DNA of 64,000 bases from Clostridiales bacterium Firm_14 (lineage in GTDB: Bacteria; Bacillota; Clostridia; Saccharofermentanales; Saccharofermentanaceae), in contig LVAT01000008.1 of NCBI GenBank assembly GCA_001604135.1, positions 235,898-299,897 on the forward strand. The letters are read 5' to 3'. The position numbers were made by a program, and so were the translations under genes. This document shows positions 36,064-44,347 of this stretch, in pieces. How positions within the stretch are numbered: the stretch's first letter is position 1; each line of letters opens with the position of its first letter. Below the pieces are notes generated by a model. It was not told where the DNA came from, did no database searches, and saw only the letters and a program-made list of their open reading frames with translations.

Positions 36064-36078
36064 TTTACGGGCTATAAT
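36051..36078 (+). promoter_or_regulatory. hsp20 promoter
   Basis: TTGACA-16 bp-TATAAT, with both boxes perfect. The -35 lies inside the right half of the CIRCE element. Confidence 0.9.
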
Positions 36079-36163
36079 CAAAGGCGGAACAAAGGAACGA
36101 AGATCAATAGATCAGACCTCCGCTCTAATGCTCGGATAACAACATTCAAAGGAGATGATTATT

Positions 36164-36610
36164 ATGTTGATGTCCGGATTATTTGGAGAAGATTTGTTTG
36201 ACGATTTCTGGGGTTTCCCGACACACGAGCTGGCCAATATCGATAAGCGCCTTTACGGGAAGCACGCACATTCCATGATGGCAACCGATGTTAACGAGAC
36301 CGATACCGATTACGAGCTCGAGATGAACCTTCCGGGTTTTAAGAAAGACCAGATCAATGTTAAGCTCGAAGACGGTTACATGACCATCAGTGCTGCCAAA
36401 GACCACGAGCAGGAGAAGAAGGATAAGCACGGCAAGGTCATCCGTCAGGAGCGTTATGCAGGTTCAATGCAGCGTAGCTTCTTTGTCGGTGAGGGAGTCA
36501 AAGTAGAGGATGTTAAGGCCAAGTTTGAAGACGGCGTTCTGAAGCTCTCCATCCCGAAGAAAGAGCTTAAAGCATTGCCGGGAAATAACACCATAGCCAT
36601 TGAGGGATAA
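36164..36610 (+). CDS. Hsp20 small heat-shock protein
   Basis: This 148-residue alpha-crystallin-type chaperone binds unfolding proteins to prevent aggregation. The alpha-crystallin domain runs from about 38 to 130, starting near MATDVNETDTDYELEMNLPGFK, with GYMTISAAK and FEDGVLKLSIPKK near its end. The C-terminal tail ends in NTIAIEG, where the usual I-x-I/V anchor appears as IAI. AAGGAG precedes the ATG at 36164 by 9 bp; the in-frame ATG at 36155 directly abuts that site and was rejected. Expression is controlled by the CIRCE element upstream, and the gene is monocistronic with a terminator behind it. Confidence 0.95.
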   Translation: MLMSGLFGEDLFDDFWGFPTHELANIDKRLYGKHAHSMMATDVNETDTDYELEMNLPGFKKDQINVKLEDGYMTISAAKDHEQEKKDKHGKVIRQERYAGSMQRSFFVGEGVKVEDVKAKFEDGVLKLSIPKKELKALPGNNTIAIEG

Positions 36611-36643
36611 GGCTATATCGGAACAATTACTTAAATAGTCAAA

Positions 36644-36680
36644 GAGGCTGCCTTTTCAAAACAGGGCAGCCTCTGTTTTT
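36644..36680 (+). terminator. Terminator after hsp20
   Basis: GAGGCTGCC pairs with GGGCAGCCTC and is followed by TGTTTTT. It belongs to the GAGGCTG family of terminators seen at several places in this window. Confidence 0.85.
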
Positions 36681-36764
36681 GCGGGATATTTTTGGAAGTG
36701 CAACATTTTTGCGATAACATCTGTATTAATGGCATAAACAAAACAAAAACGGAGATGATTCAAA

Positions 36765-37496
36765 ATGAAGAACATTACAACAAAGATCTTAACTCTTGGA
36801 ATTACGGCAGTGCTTTTTACAAGCTGCCTTACAGCATGCAAGATCTCTGATAACAGCAAGATCAGTGCTAATGTTAAGATCAATGGCGAAGAAGTTATCA
36901 ACACTCAGATCGGTCCCGGCGCAGTAGGTTCATGGGAGGTTTCAGATTCAAACGCAATGACAGATGAACTTAAGAAGTATTTCGAAGAAGCTGTAAGCAA
37001 GCTTGACGGATATAACCATACACCTGTAGCGCTTCTCGCTACGCAGGTAGTATCAGGAACAAATTACTGCTTCCTCTGCACATCTACCATCCAGGCAAAC
37101 AACGCAGCAAAAGAAATGAAACTTGCATATATCTACGTTGATCTTTCCGGCAGCGCAACATTCCTGAAGGATGAAGTCCTCATGCTTCCCGGTGTCAACG
37201 AGAGCGGCGATAAGTTAGGCGGCTGGTCTTATGCCGAATCCACAGAGATAACAGATGATATCAAGAAGGTTATGGAAAAGGCTACAGAGACTCTTACAGG
37301 CGCTGTTTATGAACCTGTCGCTTACATCGGTTCCCAGGTAGTTGCCGGAACAAATCATGCGATCCTCTGCAAGAGCACACCTTCTGTAGCTGACCTTAAC
37401 GGCGCTTCGACCTACGTCCTCGTATACGTCTATGCTGACCTCCAGGGCAATTGTGAGATCACAGAGACAAAAGATATTGAGATCAAGGCAAGCTGA
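36765..37496 (+). CDS. Lipoprotein with two cystatin-like domains
   Basis: This 243-residue predicted lipoprotein has the lipobox SCLTAC at about residue 24. The rest is an internal duplication of about 97 residues. Each copy begins with a Gly followed by SWEVSD or GWSYAES, then a long amphipathic helix (DELKKYFEEAVSKL; DDIKKVMEKATETL), then a beta strand carrying QVVSGTNY (Gln94) or QVVAGTNH (Gln191). QxVxG followed by TNY is the protease-binding loop of cystatins/stefins, and the helix-then-QVVAG order also fits. Function as a surface cysteine-protease inhibitor is inferred from motif only. It stands alone between two terminators, with GGAG before the ATG. Confidence 0.75.
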   Translation: MKNITTKILTLGITAVLFTSCLTACKISDNSKISANVKINGEEVINTQIGPGAVGSWEVSDSNAMTDELKKYFEEAVSKLDGYNHTPVALLATQVVSGTNYCFLCTSTIQANNAAKEMKLAYIYVDLSGSATFLKDEVLMLPGVNESGDKLGGWSYAESTEITDDIKKVMEKATETLTGAVYEPVAYIGSQVVAGTNHAILCKSTPSVADLNGASTYVLVYVYADLQGNCEITETKDIEIKAS

Positions 37497-37520
37497 TTGC
37501 TCTGCTCATACAGACTCCTG

Positions 37521-37560
37521 AAAAAAGCCCCTGCTTCCTTTTAGGTGCAGGGGCTTTTAA
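37521..37560. terminator. Two-way terminator between the cystatin-like gene and the convergent membrane protein gene
   Basis: AAAAGCCCCTGC pairs with GCAGGGGCTTTT. The A/T runs on both sides let it work on both strands. Confidence 0.85.
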
Positions 37561-37564
37561 TATG

Positions 37565-38179
37565 TCAGTTTAGCTTCGGCTTTGTACCGTACTCGGTTAC
37601 CGATTTGCCTTGGTTAAGCTGAATAAACTGGATACCTACATATTTTTTGTTGCTGCTGTTAGCTTGGGTAATGCAGTAGATGAACAATGAGCTCTTATCG
37701 CCGTCTTCATTATACAGAATGTACTTATATTCGACTCCTTTAATGTCATTATGATAAGCAGTACCGGTAATGGTTTTGGAGCTTATCACGTAACCGTCAA
37801 GGTAAGTGAAGAGTTGCTCTGCATCTTCAGGTTCGATCTCATCGCCTGAATAGCTTCTTGATGCAAACAGGTCAGCAAGTTCATCCTCATCCCTTTGCTC
37901 GATGGCAACGGTAATCTTATACTGCATCTTGGTGGCTTCAGAACTGGTTGCCACAGCGCCTGCATAGCCGCCCAGAAATAACATCATCGCGGAATAAAAT
38001 GCCATTATCAATCCTGCGAATGTCATTATGCCGCCTGCGACGATTCCGCCGATCTTCTTTTTGCCTTTGACTGTCTTAACGATTGAAACAATAAGAAGGA
38101 TCATTCCTCCCGTAAGAAGCAGTGAGAAAACGATAAGCCCCGCTATTCCGATACCGACAAAAATGTCAAAACCTTCCAT
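37565..38179 (-). CDS. Membrane protein of unknown function
   Basis: This 204-residue protein is not recognised. It has two hydrophobic helices near the N-terminus (FVGIGIAGLIVFSLLLTGGMILLIV and GIVAGGIMTFAGLIMAFYSAMM). A ~130-residue soluble domain follows with AIEQRDEDELADLFAS, LFTYLDGYVISS, and a final beta-rich part ending VGIQFIQLN. The C-terminal domain has the look of DUF5104-type secreted domains found in Clostridia, but I am not sure. GGAGG lies 7 bp before the ATG. It is convergent with the cystatin-like gene and divergent from the TetR gene. Confidence 0.7.
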   Translation of the reverse strand: MEGFDIFVGIGIAGLIVFSLLLTGGMILLIVSIVKTVKGKKKIGGIVAGGIMTFAGLIMAFYSAMMLFLGGYAGAVATSSEATKMQYKITVAIEQRDEDELADLFASRSYSGDEIEPEDAEQLFTYLDGYVISSKTITGTAYHNDIKGVEYKYILYNEDGDKSSLFIYCITQANSSNKKYVGIQFIQLNQGKSVTEYGTKPKLN

Positions 38180-38239
38180 TTGCGATCCTCCATGATTCCG
38201 GATGAATGCATTTTATCACAAGTCCTGCAGCTGCCATGG

Positions 38240-38268
38240 TTGACAAACGGCAGAGTGCCGCATATTAT
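38240..38268 (+). promoter_or_regulatory. Promoter of the TetR gene
   Basis: TTGACA-17 bp-TATTAT. The first ATTATATAAAC word overlaps its -10. Confidence 0.8.
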
Positions 38269-38298
38269 ATAAACGCGATTATATAAACAAGTTTATAT
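38264..38298. promoter_or_regulatory. Candidate TetR autoregulatory operator
   Basis: ATTATATAAAC occurs twice (38264 and 38278, separated by GCG). The second copy is half of the perfect palindrome ATATAAAC-AA-GTTTATAT (38281-38298). It lies between the -10 box and the TetR start, the usual place for repressor self-control. Confidence 0.65.
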
Positions 38299-38312
38299 TA
38301 TGAGGAGGATAT

Positions 38313-38918
38313 ATGGCACGTAAAATTACTATAAGCAGGGAAGTGATCCTCGACGCAGCCTTAAAGATACTGATAAGGGACGGATATGCCGGCGTTAATG
38401 TAAAGACGCTCGCAAAAGAGATTGGCTGCTCAACCCAGCCCATTGTCTGGCATTTCGAGAACATGGACGGACTAAGACTTGCCCTCTCTGAGTATGCTCG
38501 TGAGTATGCCGCAAAGAAAGCCTTTCTGGACAGCGAGAATAAAGTCGAGAGCTTCGAGTTCCTGGGAAGATCATATGTGAAGATGGCACTTAAGGAACCG
38601 AACCTCTTCAGGTTCTTATATCTCGGCGAGAGCCCCATGGGCAAGCCTTACGATCTTAAGGGCATAGCACGAGATAAGAAGAATACGGAAATGATATCGA
38701 AGATCGCAGAACAGACCGGTCTTAACGAAGAGCAGGTGATCCGCTTTGTAAGAAATACTCTCATCTACTCACACGGCATCGCCACGATGGTTGCCACAGG
38801 AGTATTTAAGGGAACCGAGAAAGAGATGATGGCGATGATAAACGATGCGGCAGACGCATTCATATTGAAGGAGGGCATCGACCCAGAGAAGATACCGGTA
38901 AAGGAGAAAAGAAAATGA
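38313..38918 (+). CDS. TetR-family transcriptional regulator
   Basis: This 201-residue regulator has the N-terminal helix-turn-helix in REVILDAALKILIRDGYAGVNVKTLAKEIG, with CSTQPIVWHFENMDGLR as the recognition part. The all-helical ligand-binding domain follows. The C-terminal part has FLYLGESPMGKPYDLKG and matches TetR proteins of the type with unknown inducers. GAGGAGG precedes the ATG. The stop overlaps the next gene's ATG (ATGA), so it is co-expressed with that small membrane protein, its probable target. Palindromes overlap its promoter. Confidence 0.88.
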   Translation: MARKITISREVILDAALKILIRDGYAGVNVKTLAKEIGCSTQPIVWHFENMDGLRLALSEYAREYAAKKAFLDSENKVESFEFLGRSYVKMALKEPNLFRFLYLGESPMGKPYDLKGIARDKKNTEMISKIAEQTGLNEEQVIRFVRNTLIYSHGIATMVATGVFKGTEKEMMAMINDAADAFILKEGIDPEKIPVKEKRK

Positions 38919-39289
38919 TGGCAATATTGGGAACTGTATTACTTTTTGCTGTAGCGGTAATGGAAGTGCTGTTGATATTTGGACTCCCGTTGGGAGAATT
39001 TACGATGGGCGGAAGATATAAAGTATTGCCGCCTGCGCTTCGTATCGCTGCTGCTTCATCGATCCTGCTTCAGATCTTCGGAGCGCTAATCTTGCTGCAG
39101 GGCGCAGGCTTCATGAAGATGTGGTTCGGCGAGACGCCGACCAGGATAATCTGTTATGTCTATGGAGGGTTCTTTGCGTTGAATACTGTAATGAATCTGA
39201 TCTCGCCCAGCAAGAAGGAGAAGCTCGTAATGACGCCTTTGGCGGCGATTGAATCGGCCTGCTTTATTATTACGGCGATAATGATATAA
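38915..39289 (+). CDS. Small four-helix membrane protein
   Basis: The 124-residue protein has four predicted membrane helices, at about 3-25, 42-62, 70-92 and 103-124, with few polar residues between them. I know no function. It starts at the overlap with the TetR stop, so it is probably co-regulated and could respond to the same inducer. A terminator lies about 45 bp after its stop. Confidence 0.8.
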   Translation: MMAILGTVLLFAVAVMEVLLIFGLPLGEFTMGGRYKVLPPALRIAAASSILLQIFGALILLQGAGFMKMWFGETPTRIICYVYGGFFALNTVMNLISPSKKEKLVMTPLAAIESACFIITAIMI

Positions 39290-39330
39290 TCCTGTAGGTT
39301 TCACGAAGGAGAGGCAATTCGTGGAATTAA

Positions 39331-39360
39331 AAAGGGGTGTCTGTAAAAGACACCCTTTAT
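39331..39360. terminator. Two-way terminator between the TetR/membrane-protein pair and the GntR gene
   Basis: AAAGGGGTGTCT pairs with AGACACCCTTT, with A and T runs on both sides. Confidence 0.8.
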
Positions 39361-39378
39361 CTTTAAGTTCTATAACAA

Positions 39379-40053
39379 TTACTCAGTGATGTATTCGCTG
39401 TAAGCTTTCTTGATAATGTCCCAGTCGAGATCGAATCTGGACATATGCTTTGCGAAAGCAGCCTCAACTGCATCCTTGTCGTGTGCGGCGATAGCATCAG
39501 CGATTGCCTTATGGTCTGATACGAGCTTCTGGTCCTTGATAGTCTTAAGCGAGAGCGATCTTACACGGTCGAAGTGAAGGCTCATGAGAGATACCATGTA
39601 GAAGCAGTTGAGCCTGTTGCAGGCAACATAGATATCCTTATGAAATTCGTTATCGAGGTCTAAGAACTTCGGGGGATCGTTCTCGATATAGAACTGCTGA
39701 AGCTTGATGTTTGCATAGAGCTTCTGTATGTCTTCCTCAGTTGCGACATCGCATGCTTCCTTAAGAAGTGCGGTCTCAACAGCGATACGGAGAAATCTGG
39801 ATTCCTTAATGAGTTCATAGTCGATAAGAGATACGCTGCAGCCCTTCTGCGGAAGGATATTTACGATCTTGGACTTGGACAACTCCAAAAATGCTTCGTG
39901 AACAGGTGTTCTTGAGATACCGAGCTGGGTTGCGATCTCCTGCTCGCCGATAAGTGAACCGGGCTTGATCTCCATGTTGATGATGTTGTCTTTAACGATG
40001 CGGAGGGCATACTCGCGGTTAGGTTCAAAAGTGTTCTTTGGAGTGATGATCAT
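39379..40053 (-). CDS. GntR-family regulator (FadR type), probable hexuronate regulator
   Basis: This 224-residue protein has a winged helix-turn-helix in the first ~75 residues (DNIINMEIKPGSLIGEQEIATQLGISRTPVHEAFLELS) and an FCD-type all-helical ligand domain behind it. The DNEFHKDIYVACN segment gives the metal-binding Asp and His of FCD domains. Its gene lies just downstream of uxuB and uxuA on the same strand, the classic place for a hexuronate repressor such as UxuR/ExuR. The candidate operators found across the island suggest its regulon. No promoter between uxuB and this gene is obvious, although TTGCATACTA lies over the uxuB stop. Confidence 0.88.
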   Translation of the reverse strand: MIITPKNTFEPNREYALRIVKDNIINMEIKPGSLIGEQEIATQLGISRTPVHEAFLELSKSKIVNILPQKGCSVSLIDYELIKESRFLRIAVETALLKEACDVATEEDIQKLYANIKLQQFYIENDPPKFLDLDNEFHKDIYVACNRLNCFYMVSLMSLHFDRVRSLSLKTIKDQKLVSDHKAIADAIAAHDKDAVEAAFAKHMSRFDLDWDIIKKAYSEYITE

Positions 40054-40130
40054 TATAGGAATCCCCTTGAAAATACGAATAACTATAAAGAAACTAACAT
40101 AAAAATAATTTTATGTCCACTGCTTGCATA

Positions 40131-41753
40131 CTAATTTGCAACAGCTTTGTGCAGTACGTCTCTAACAGCACCGTTTCCTTTTAATAAATCATCCAAATAC
40201 TTTTCGATTACAGGTGTTAAACCAGTCTTATTTATGTCGACTCCGAAGACAGTCTCATTGGAAAGAATACCGTCAAGTCTGCCCTTAACGCTCTCTGTCA
40301 TGCCGAAGCTGATGCCCTGTGCGCGGAGTTCATTCTGGAAATGATCTGCCATAGGATCAGAGCTCAGTTCAAAAGCATTTCCGTTATCGTCTATTGCAAG
40401 AAGATAGCGGAGCCATCCTGCGATAACGAGAGGGATGAGCTTCAATGAAGGAAGCTTATCGGGCGCATCATTCAGATAAGAATTCAAAGTGATACCAAAT
40501 CTGATAGGAAGCTTTTGGCTCGTATCCGTTGCGATTCTCTGAGGAGTGTCGGGAAGGAAAGGATTGGGGAATCTCTCCTCAAGAACTTCCTTTAAGAATT
40601 CTTCGGGAACTAAGATCTTGGGATTGCAGACGACGGGGAGACATTCGTTGTAACCCATTTTGGTTACAAGCGTCTTCAGATCTTCATCGTTCATCTCATC
40701 TGAGATCTTCGTAAAGCCCAAAAGGCATCCGTATATTGCAAGTGCAGTGTGGAGCGGGTTAAGGCATGCCGTAACCTTCATCCTCTCGCACTTATCGACT
40801 GTGTCTCTGTCGGTTATTATGACGCCACCTTTCTCAAGTTCGGGCCTGCCGTTAGGAAAGAGATCTTCGACAACCAGGTATTCGGGAACTTCAGCATTTA
40901 CAAAGGGTGCTGCGAAAACTCCCGTAGTCGTTTTAACGCTCTTAAGATTATCGATGCCAAGGTGAGTAAGTTTGTTCAGGATCTCGTCTGAAGGTCTTGG
41001 CGTAATCTTATCGATCATGCTCCAGGGGTATGCTATTCGGGATGGATCATCTACATAATGTCGAAAAGAATTATCCACAAACCCCTTAGCCACCCAGGCA
41101 TCGATTATCTCCAAAATTGATGACTTGAGTTTATCGCCGTTGTGGCTGCAGTTATCCATGCTGACCAGAGCCAGCGGATAGGCTCCTGCCTTAAATCTCT
41201 CGTAGAGGAGTGAAGCGATGAAACCCATACAAGTGAGAGGATGGGAAGGGCCATTCTCCATGTCTTTGGATGCGGAGTCATATAACTTGCCGTCTGCATC
41301 TCTTAAAGCGTAGCCCTTCTCAGTGATCGTAAATGAAATTATCTGAAGTGAAGGATTGGATGCGATCTCATTAAGCCTTGCGATGTTTTCTGCAATATCG
41401 TAATTTGCGGCGACCGCTTCAGTGATGTTGCCGATGATCTCATAACCGGTGTTGCCGTCGGGCTTAAGGTCGCAGATGATGGAGAGGTTATCAAAGGGCT
41501 TATATACGCGCTCGAAATTCTCATAGTCCATCGTTCCGCAGACGATGATGCCGGTATCGGCAAGGCCCTGATTTAAGAGTCTCTGGTTGATCCTCGCAAT
41601 AAATGCCCTGAAGATATTGCCGCCGCCGACATGAAGCCATGTCGGTGCCTTGGCTGTGGCTTCCTTAACTTTATCGATATCGTATTGTGGAAGAACAACA
41701 TTGATGCTGTTCCAGAATTCAGTATTCTTGAGATTTTCTTTTGAGAGATTCAT
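40131..41753 (-). CDS. uxuB: D-mannonate oxidoreductase (fructuronate reductase)
   Basis: This 540-residue mannitol-dehydrogenase-family enzyme reduces D-fructuronate to D-mannonate with NADH. The N-terminal nucleotide-binding part has LHVGGGNIFRAFIA. The catalytic part has KVTACLNPLHTALA, where Lys, Asn and His are the conserved active residues. It feeds UxuA, whose gene lies 113 bp upstream on the same strand. An upstream TTG at 41786 is in frame, but the ATG at 41753 gives the family's usual start and has AAAGGAA before it. A TTGCATACTA word overlaps its stop codon. Confidence 0.93.
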   Translation of the reverse strand: MNLSKENLKNTEFWNSINVVLPQYDIDKVKEATAKAPTWLHVGGGNIFRAFIARINQRLLNQGLADTGIIVCGTMDYENFERVYKPFDNLSIICDLKPDGNTGYEIIGNITEAVAANYDIAENIARLNEIASNPSLQIISFTITEKGYALRDADGKLYDSASKDMENGPSHPLTCMGFIASLLYERFKAGAYPLALVSMDNCSHNGDKLKSSILEIIDAWVAKGFVDNSFRHYVDDPSRIAYPWSMIDKITPRPSDEILNKLTHLGIDNLKSVKTTTGVFAAPFVNAEVPEYLVVEDLFPNGRPELEKGGVIITDRDTVDKCERMKVTACLNPLHTALAIYGCLLGFTKISDEMNDEDLKTLVTKMGYNECLPVVCNPKILVPEEFLKEVLEERFPNPFLPDTPQRIATDTSQKLPIRFGITLNSYLNDAPDKLPSLKLIPLVIAGWLRYLLAIDDNGNAFELSSDPMADHFQNELRAQGISFGMTESVKGRLDGILSNETVFGVDINKTGLTPVIEKYLDDLLKGNGAVRDVLHKAVAN

Positions 41754-41866
41754 AGATCTAAAATTCCTTTCATCTTGTTCCCTCAAACAAAACCGATAAC
41801 CTTATAAACTGATTATAAGATCATCGGTTTTGCGGGCAAGGGAGGAGGTATTGCCAATGTTAAGAT

Positions 41867-42937
41867 TTAACAAAGTTTGCTTACGGCTTCCCATAAACCG
41901 TTGATATATGCAGCACCCAAAGCTCTGTCGTAGAGGCCGTAACCCGGTCTTCCGACTTCGCCCCAGATCATGCGTCCGTGGTCAGGACGGATATAACCGT
42001 CGAAGCCGTTCTCATAAAGAGCCTTAACGATCGCGAACATGTCGAGATCGCCGCATGAAGAGAGGTGTGCTGACTCGTGGAAATCAGTCTCAGTCTCGTG
42101 CTTAACGTTTCTTAAGTGTACGAAATGAACTTTGCCCATCGGCGTGAATGTCTTGGCAATATCAACGACATCGTTGTGGATGCCTGCGCCAAGGCTGCCG
42201 GTGCAGAGTGTTAGACCGTTTCTCTTGGATTCATTGAGATTAAGATATGTGTTGATCGATTCCTTGCTGTTAACGACCTTAGGGAGGTTGAACAAAGGCA
42301 TCGGAGGATCGTCAGGATGTACTGCGAAATTAATGTCGATCTCCTCTGCAACGGGAACGACCGCGTCGAGGAAATACTTGATGTTCTTGAAATATTCTTC
42401 AGAAGACATGCTCTGATAGAACTTGATGTCTTCCGCCATCTGGCCGAATCTCTCAGGCTCCCATCCGGGAAGGCTGAAATTATGTGATCCGTCGATCATG
42501 GAAGCTGTGATCTTCTCGAGTGTAAGCTGAACTGCTTCCTTGTGACAGTATGCCATTGCAGTGCTGCCGTCAGAAAGCTCCTTTGCAAGATTGCTCCTGT
42601 ACCAGTCCATAACAGGCATGAAGTTATAGCAGATGCACTTAACGCCTGCCTTAGCAAGGTTTCTCATGGAAACGATGTAGTTATCGATAAGCTGGTCTCT
42701 GGTAGGGAGTCCCTTCTTGATGTCTTCGTGGATATTAAGGCTCTCGATGACTTCCATCTCGAGACCGTAAGAGTTGATCTCATCCTTGACCAGATTGATC
42801 TCATCCATAGTCCAGATGTCGCCCACGGGGATCTTAGTAAGATGTGTAGCTACGCCGCTTACGCCCGGAATCTGCTTAATCTGCTTCAGTGATACACTGT
42901 CATCACCGTACGGAAACCACCGCAAAACCAATTTCAT
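41867..42937 (-). CDS. uxuA: D-mannonate dehydratase
   Basis: This 356-residue enzyme converts D-mannonate to 2-keto-3-deoxygluconate, the substrate of the KDG kinase at 52276. The sequence from MKLVLRWFPYGDD matches the family's RW(Y/F)G start. IWTMDEINLVKDEINSYGLEMEVIES, CYNFMPVMDW, HPDDPPMPLF and GYIRPDHGRMIWGE carry the barrel's metal and substrate residues, with Cys and His in the usual places. A GTG start at 42949 is possible, but GGGGTG is better placed before the ATG at 42937. It is the first gene of the uxuA-uxuB-(gntR) run, with a strong promoter and a palindrome upstream. Confidence 0.94.
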   Translation of the reverse strand: MKLVLRWFPYGDDSVSLKQIKQIPGVSGVATHLTKIPVGDIWTMDEINLVKDEINSYGLEMEVIESLNIHEDIKKGLPTRDQLIDNYIVSMRNLAKAGVKCICYNFMPVMDWYRSNLAKELSDGSTAMAYCHKEAVQLTLEKITASMIDGSHNFSLPGWEPERFGQMAEDIKFYQSMSSEEYFKNIKYFLDAVVPVAEEIDINFAVHPDDPPMPLFNLPKVVNSKESINTYLNLNESKRNGLTLCTGSLGAGIHNDVVDIAKTFTPMGKVHFVHLRNVKHETETDFHESAHLSSCGDLDMFAIVKALYENGFDGYIRPDHGRMIWGEVGRPGYGLYDRALGAAYINGLWEAVSKLC

Positions 42938-43004
42938 ACGATATTTCACCCCGAATTTGTACTGAAAAGAGAGTCATGTGACAATACTCAAGTCTCATTC
43001 TGTC

Positions 43005-43038
43005 TACTAGCATACTAGTAGTCTTGAGCTTTGTCAAT
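43005..43038 (-). promoter_or_regulatory. uxuA promoter with overlapping palindromic operator
   Basis: On the minus strand TTGACA (43038-43033), 17 bp, TATGCT (43015-43010). Over the -10 lies CTACTAG-CATA-CTAGTAG (43005-43022). A wider imperfect dyad flanks it: GACAATACTCAAGTCT at 42981 and AGTCTTGAGCTTTGTC at 43021. A GntR-type repressor bound here would cover the promoter. Confidence 0.75.
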
Positions 43039-43185
43039 AGAATATGACATATGAAAATACTAACTTAACAGGGGCTTCAGTAATACCCGCCAAAATATAG
43101 CAAAATAGGGGATAAGTTATGGTTTTATCAGGATAAAGAAGACTCTTTTATGCATTATTTTTCCGAATTGCGGAAAAATATAAGA

Positions 43186-43566
43186 TCAGTTCTCTTCTTC
43201 CTCTTCAGAATACTCATCTTCGGCGGGCTTTTCCTTGCGCGTCCTGGGCTTAAACAGCCTGAAGAGGAGAGGAACAAAGCATATGAACCCGAATACTTTT
43301 ATTACTTCTTCCAGAGAAGCGAAATAGAGAGCCCAGAGTTCATAGTGTTCCTCGGTCACTATCGTCATGTTCGTACATGTCTTCATAACGGCATAAGAGA
43401 GAATGCCGAGGATTATGAGCAAAGTAGAGATTACTGTAGTCTTTACAGGGATAGTCTCGTACTTCTCGGGATTGAGCTTTCTTACACTCATGCCGATGCC
43501 GATGAATACTAAAGCGGCGGAAGCCACTCCGGATATTACCTGAATGAGGTTAAAATATTCAGCCAT
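43186..43566 (-). CDS. Small membrane partner of the YesL-type protein
   Basis: This 126-residue protein has three predicted membrane helices (about 15-25, 38-62 and 78-104) and an acidic, Glu-rich C-terminus (SEEEEEN). I do not recognise it. It overlaps the stop of the YesL-type gene by ATGA-like coupling (8 bp overlap), which suggests a complex or shared job. It belongs to the hexuronate island by position. Confidence 0.7.
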   Translation of the reverse strand: MAEYFNLIQVISGVASAALVFIGIGMSVRKLNPEKYETIPVKTTVISTLLIILGILSYAVMKTCTNMTIVTEEHYELWALYFASLEEVIKVFGFICFVPLLFRLFKPRTRKEKPAEDEYSEEEEEN

Positions 43567-44224
43567 CAGCAGTCACCTCTGATGCGTCAGCTTTCTCTTC
43601 GCGCTTTTTCTCTACTGCAAGGGCTCTGGCAAAAGCTTTCTCGGTGATCATCTGAGTAAGATACATTGCACCGGTGGGAATTACGAGCGCTGCAGGCGGG
43701 AAGCATACGCTTACTGCCAGAGCTAAGATTAAGATAAGCCAGATAAGTAAGAACTTGGGGAAGTTTATCATGCATAGCGTATAGCTGTTTGTGAGTGTTC
43801 CCTTTATGCCGTTGCTGAACCTGGCCATGAGAGGATAAACAAATGGCAGAGTAAAGATTACAGGGAATACCGGGATAAAGGATACGACGACATACCAATC
43901 GGGAAGCTTGACACCGCCTAAGCCGTTAAAGGCAAAGTAGATGTTGAATCCTACGATGGCGCTATACAGAAGATAAATAAGATGGATAATGACACCGTTC
44001 TTAAGGTTGTCCTTAATGGATCTCATGAAATCTTTGGTTACTTCATCGCTCTTCTTATAGAATTTCCGGTAAACGGTGTAATATAGAGCAGTAACGGAAG
44101 CGCCTATGGTAACTACCGGAAGACAAAACAGCAGGAACAGAGCGGAGATTATTACTACATCTCCTATAGCTTTACTTAATCTATAAAGCCAGCTGTTCTG
44201 AATGTGATCGAAAGATTTCTTCAT
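43559..44224 (-). CDS. YesL/DUF624-family membrane protein
   Basis: This 221-residue membrane protein starts MKKSFDHIQNSWLYRLSK and has about five helices. It matches the YesL/DUF624 family, whose members sit beside oligosaccharide ABC transporters of the pectin and glucuronate type but lack a known function. The ATG at 44224 follows AAAGGAAGG; an upstream start at 44302 would give a 26-residue non-conserved extension and was rejected. Divergent from the esterase gene, with a shared palindrome at 44286-44298. Confidence 0.82.
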   Translation of the reverse strand: MKKSFDHIQNSWLYRLSKAIGDVVIISALFLLFCLPVVTIGASVTALYYTVYRKFYKKSDEVTKDFMRSIKDNLKNGVIIHLIYLLYSAIVGFNIYFAFNGLGGVKLPDWYVVVSFIPVFPVIFTLPFVYPLMARFSNGIKGTLTNSYTLCMINFPKFLLIWLILILALAVSVCFPPAALVIPTGAMYLTQMITEKAFARALAVEKKREEKADASEVTADG

Positions 44225-44285
44225 CTGTTTACCTTCCTTTGGTGTCAGTATAAAAGTGAATCCGGTAAAAATCAATTGCTTGCAG

Positions 44286-44298
44286 ACTAGAATGGTAG
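44286..44298. promoter_or_regulatory. Candidate hexuronate operator between the YesL-type and esterase genes
   Basis: ACTAGAATGGTAG resembles the uxuA palindrome ACTAGCATACTAG and, in reverse, CTACCATTCTAGT. It lies between divergent genes, upstream of both. Confidence 0.5.
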
Positions 44299-44347
44299 AC
44301 AAGAAACTGCGTGCAAGTTACAATACCTTCAAAGGATGGTGAATAAT

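Noticed and set aside
43150..43512. Plus-strand frame opposite the small membrane partner of the YesL-type protein
   Set aside because: The minus-strand gene has membrane helices and an overlap-coupled start; the plus frame has neither motif nor ribosome site.
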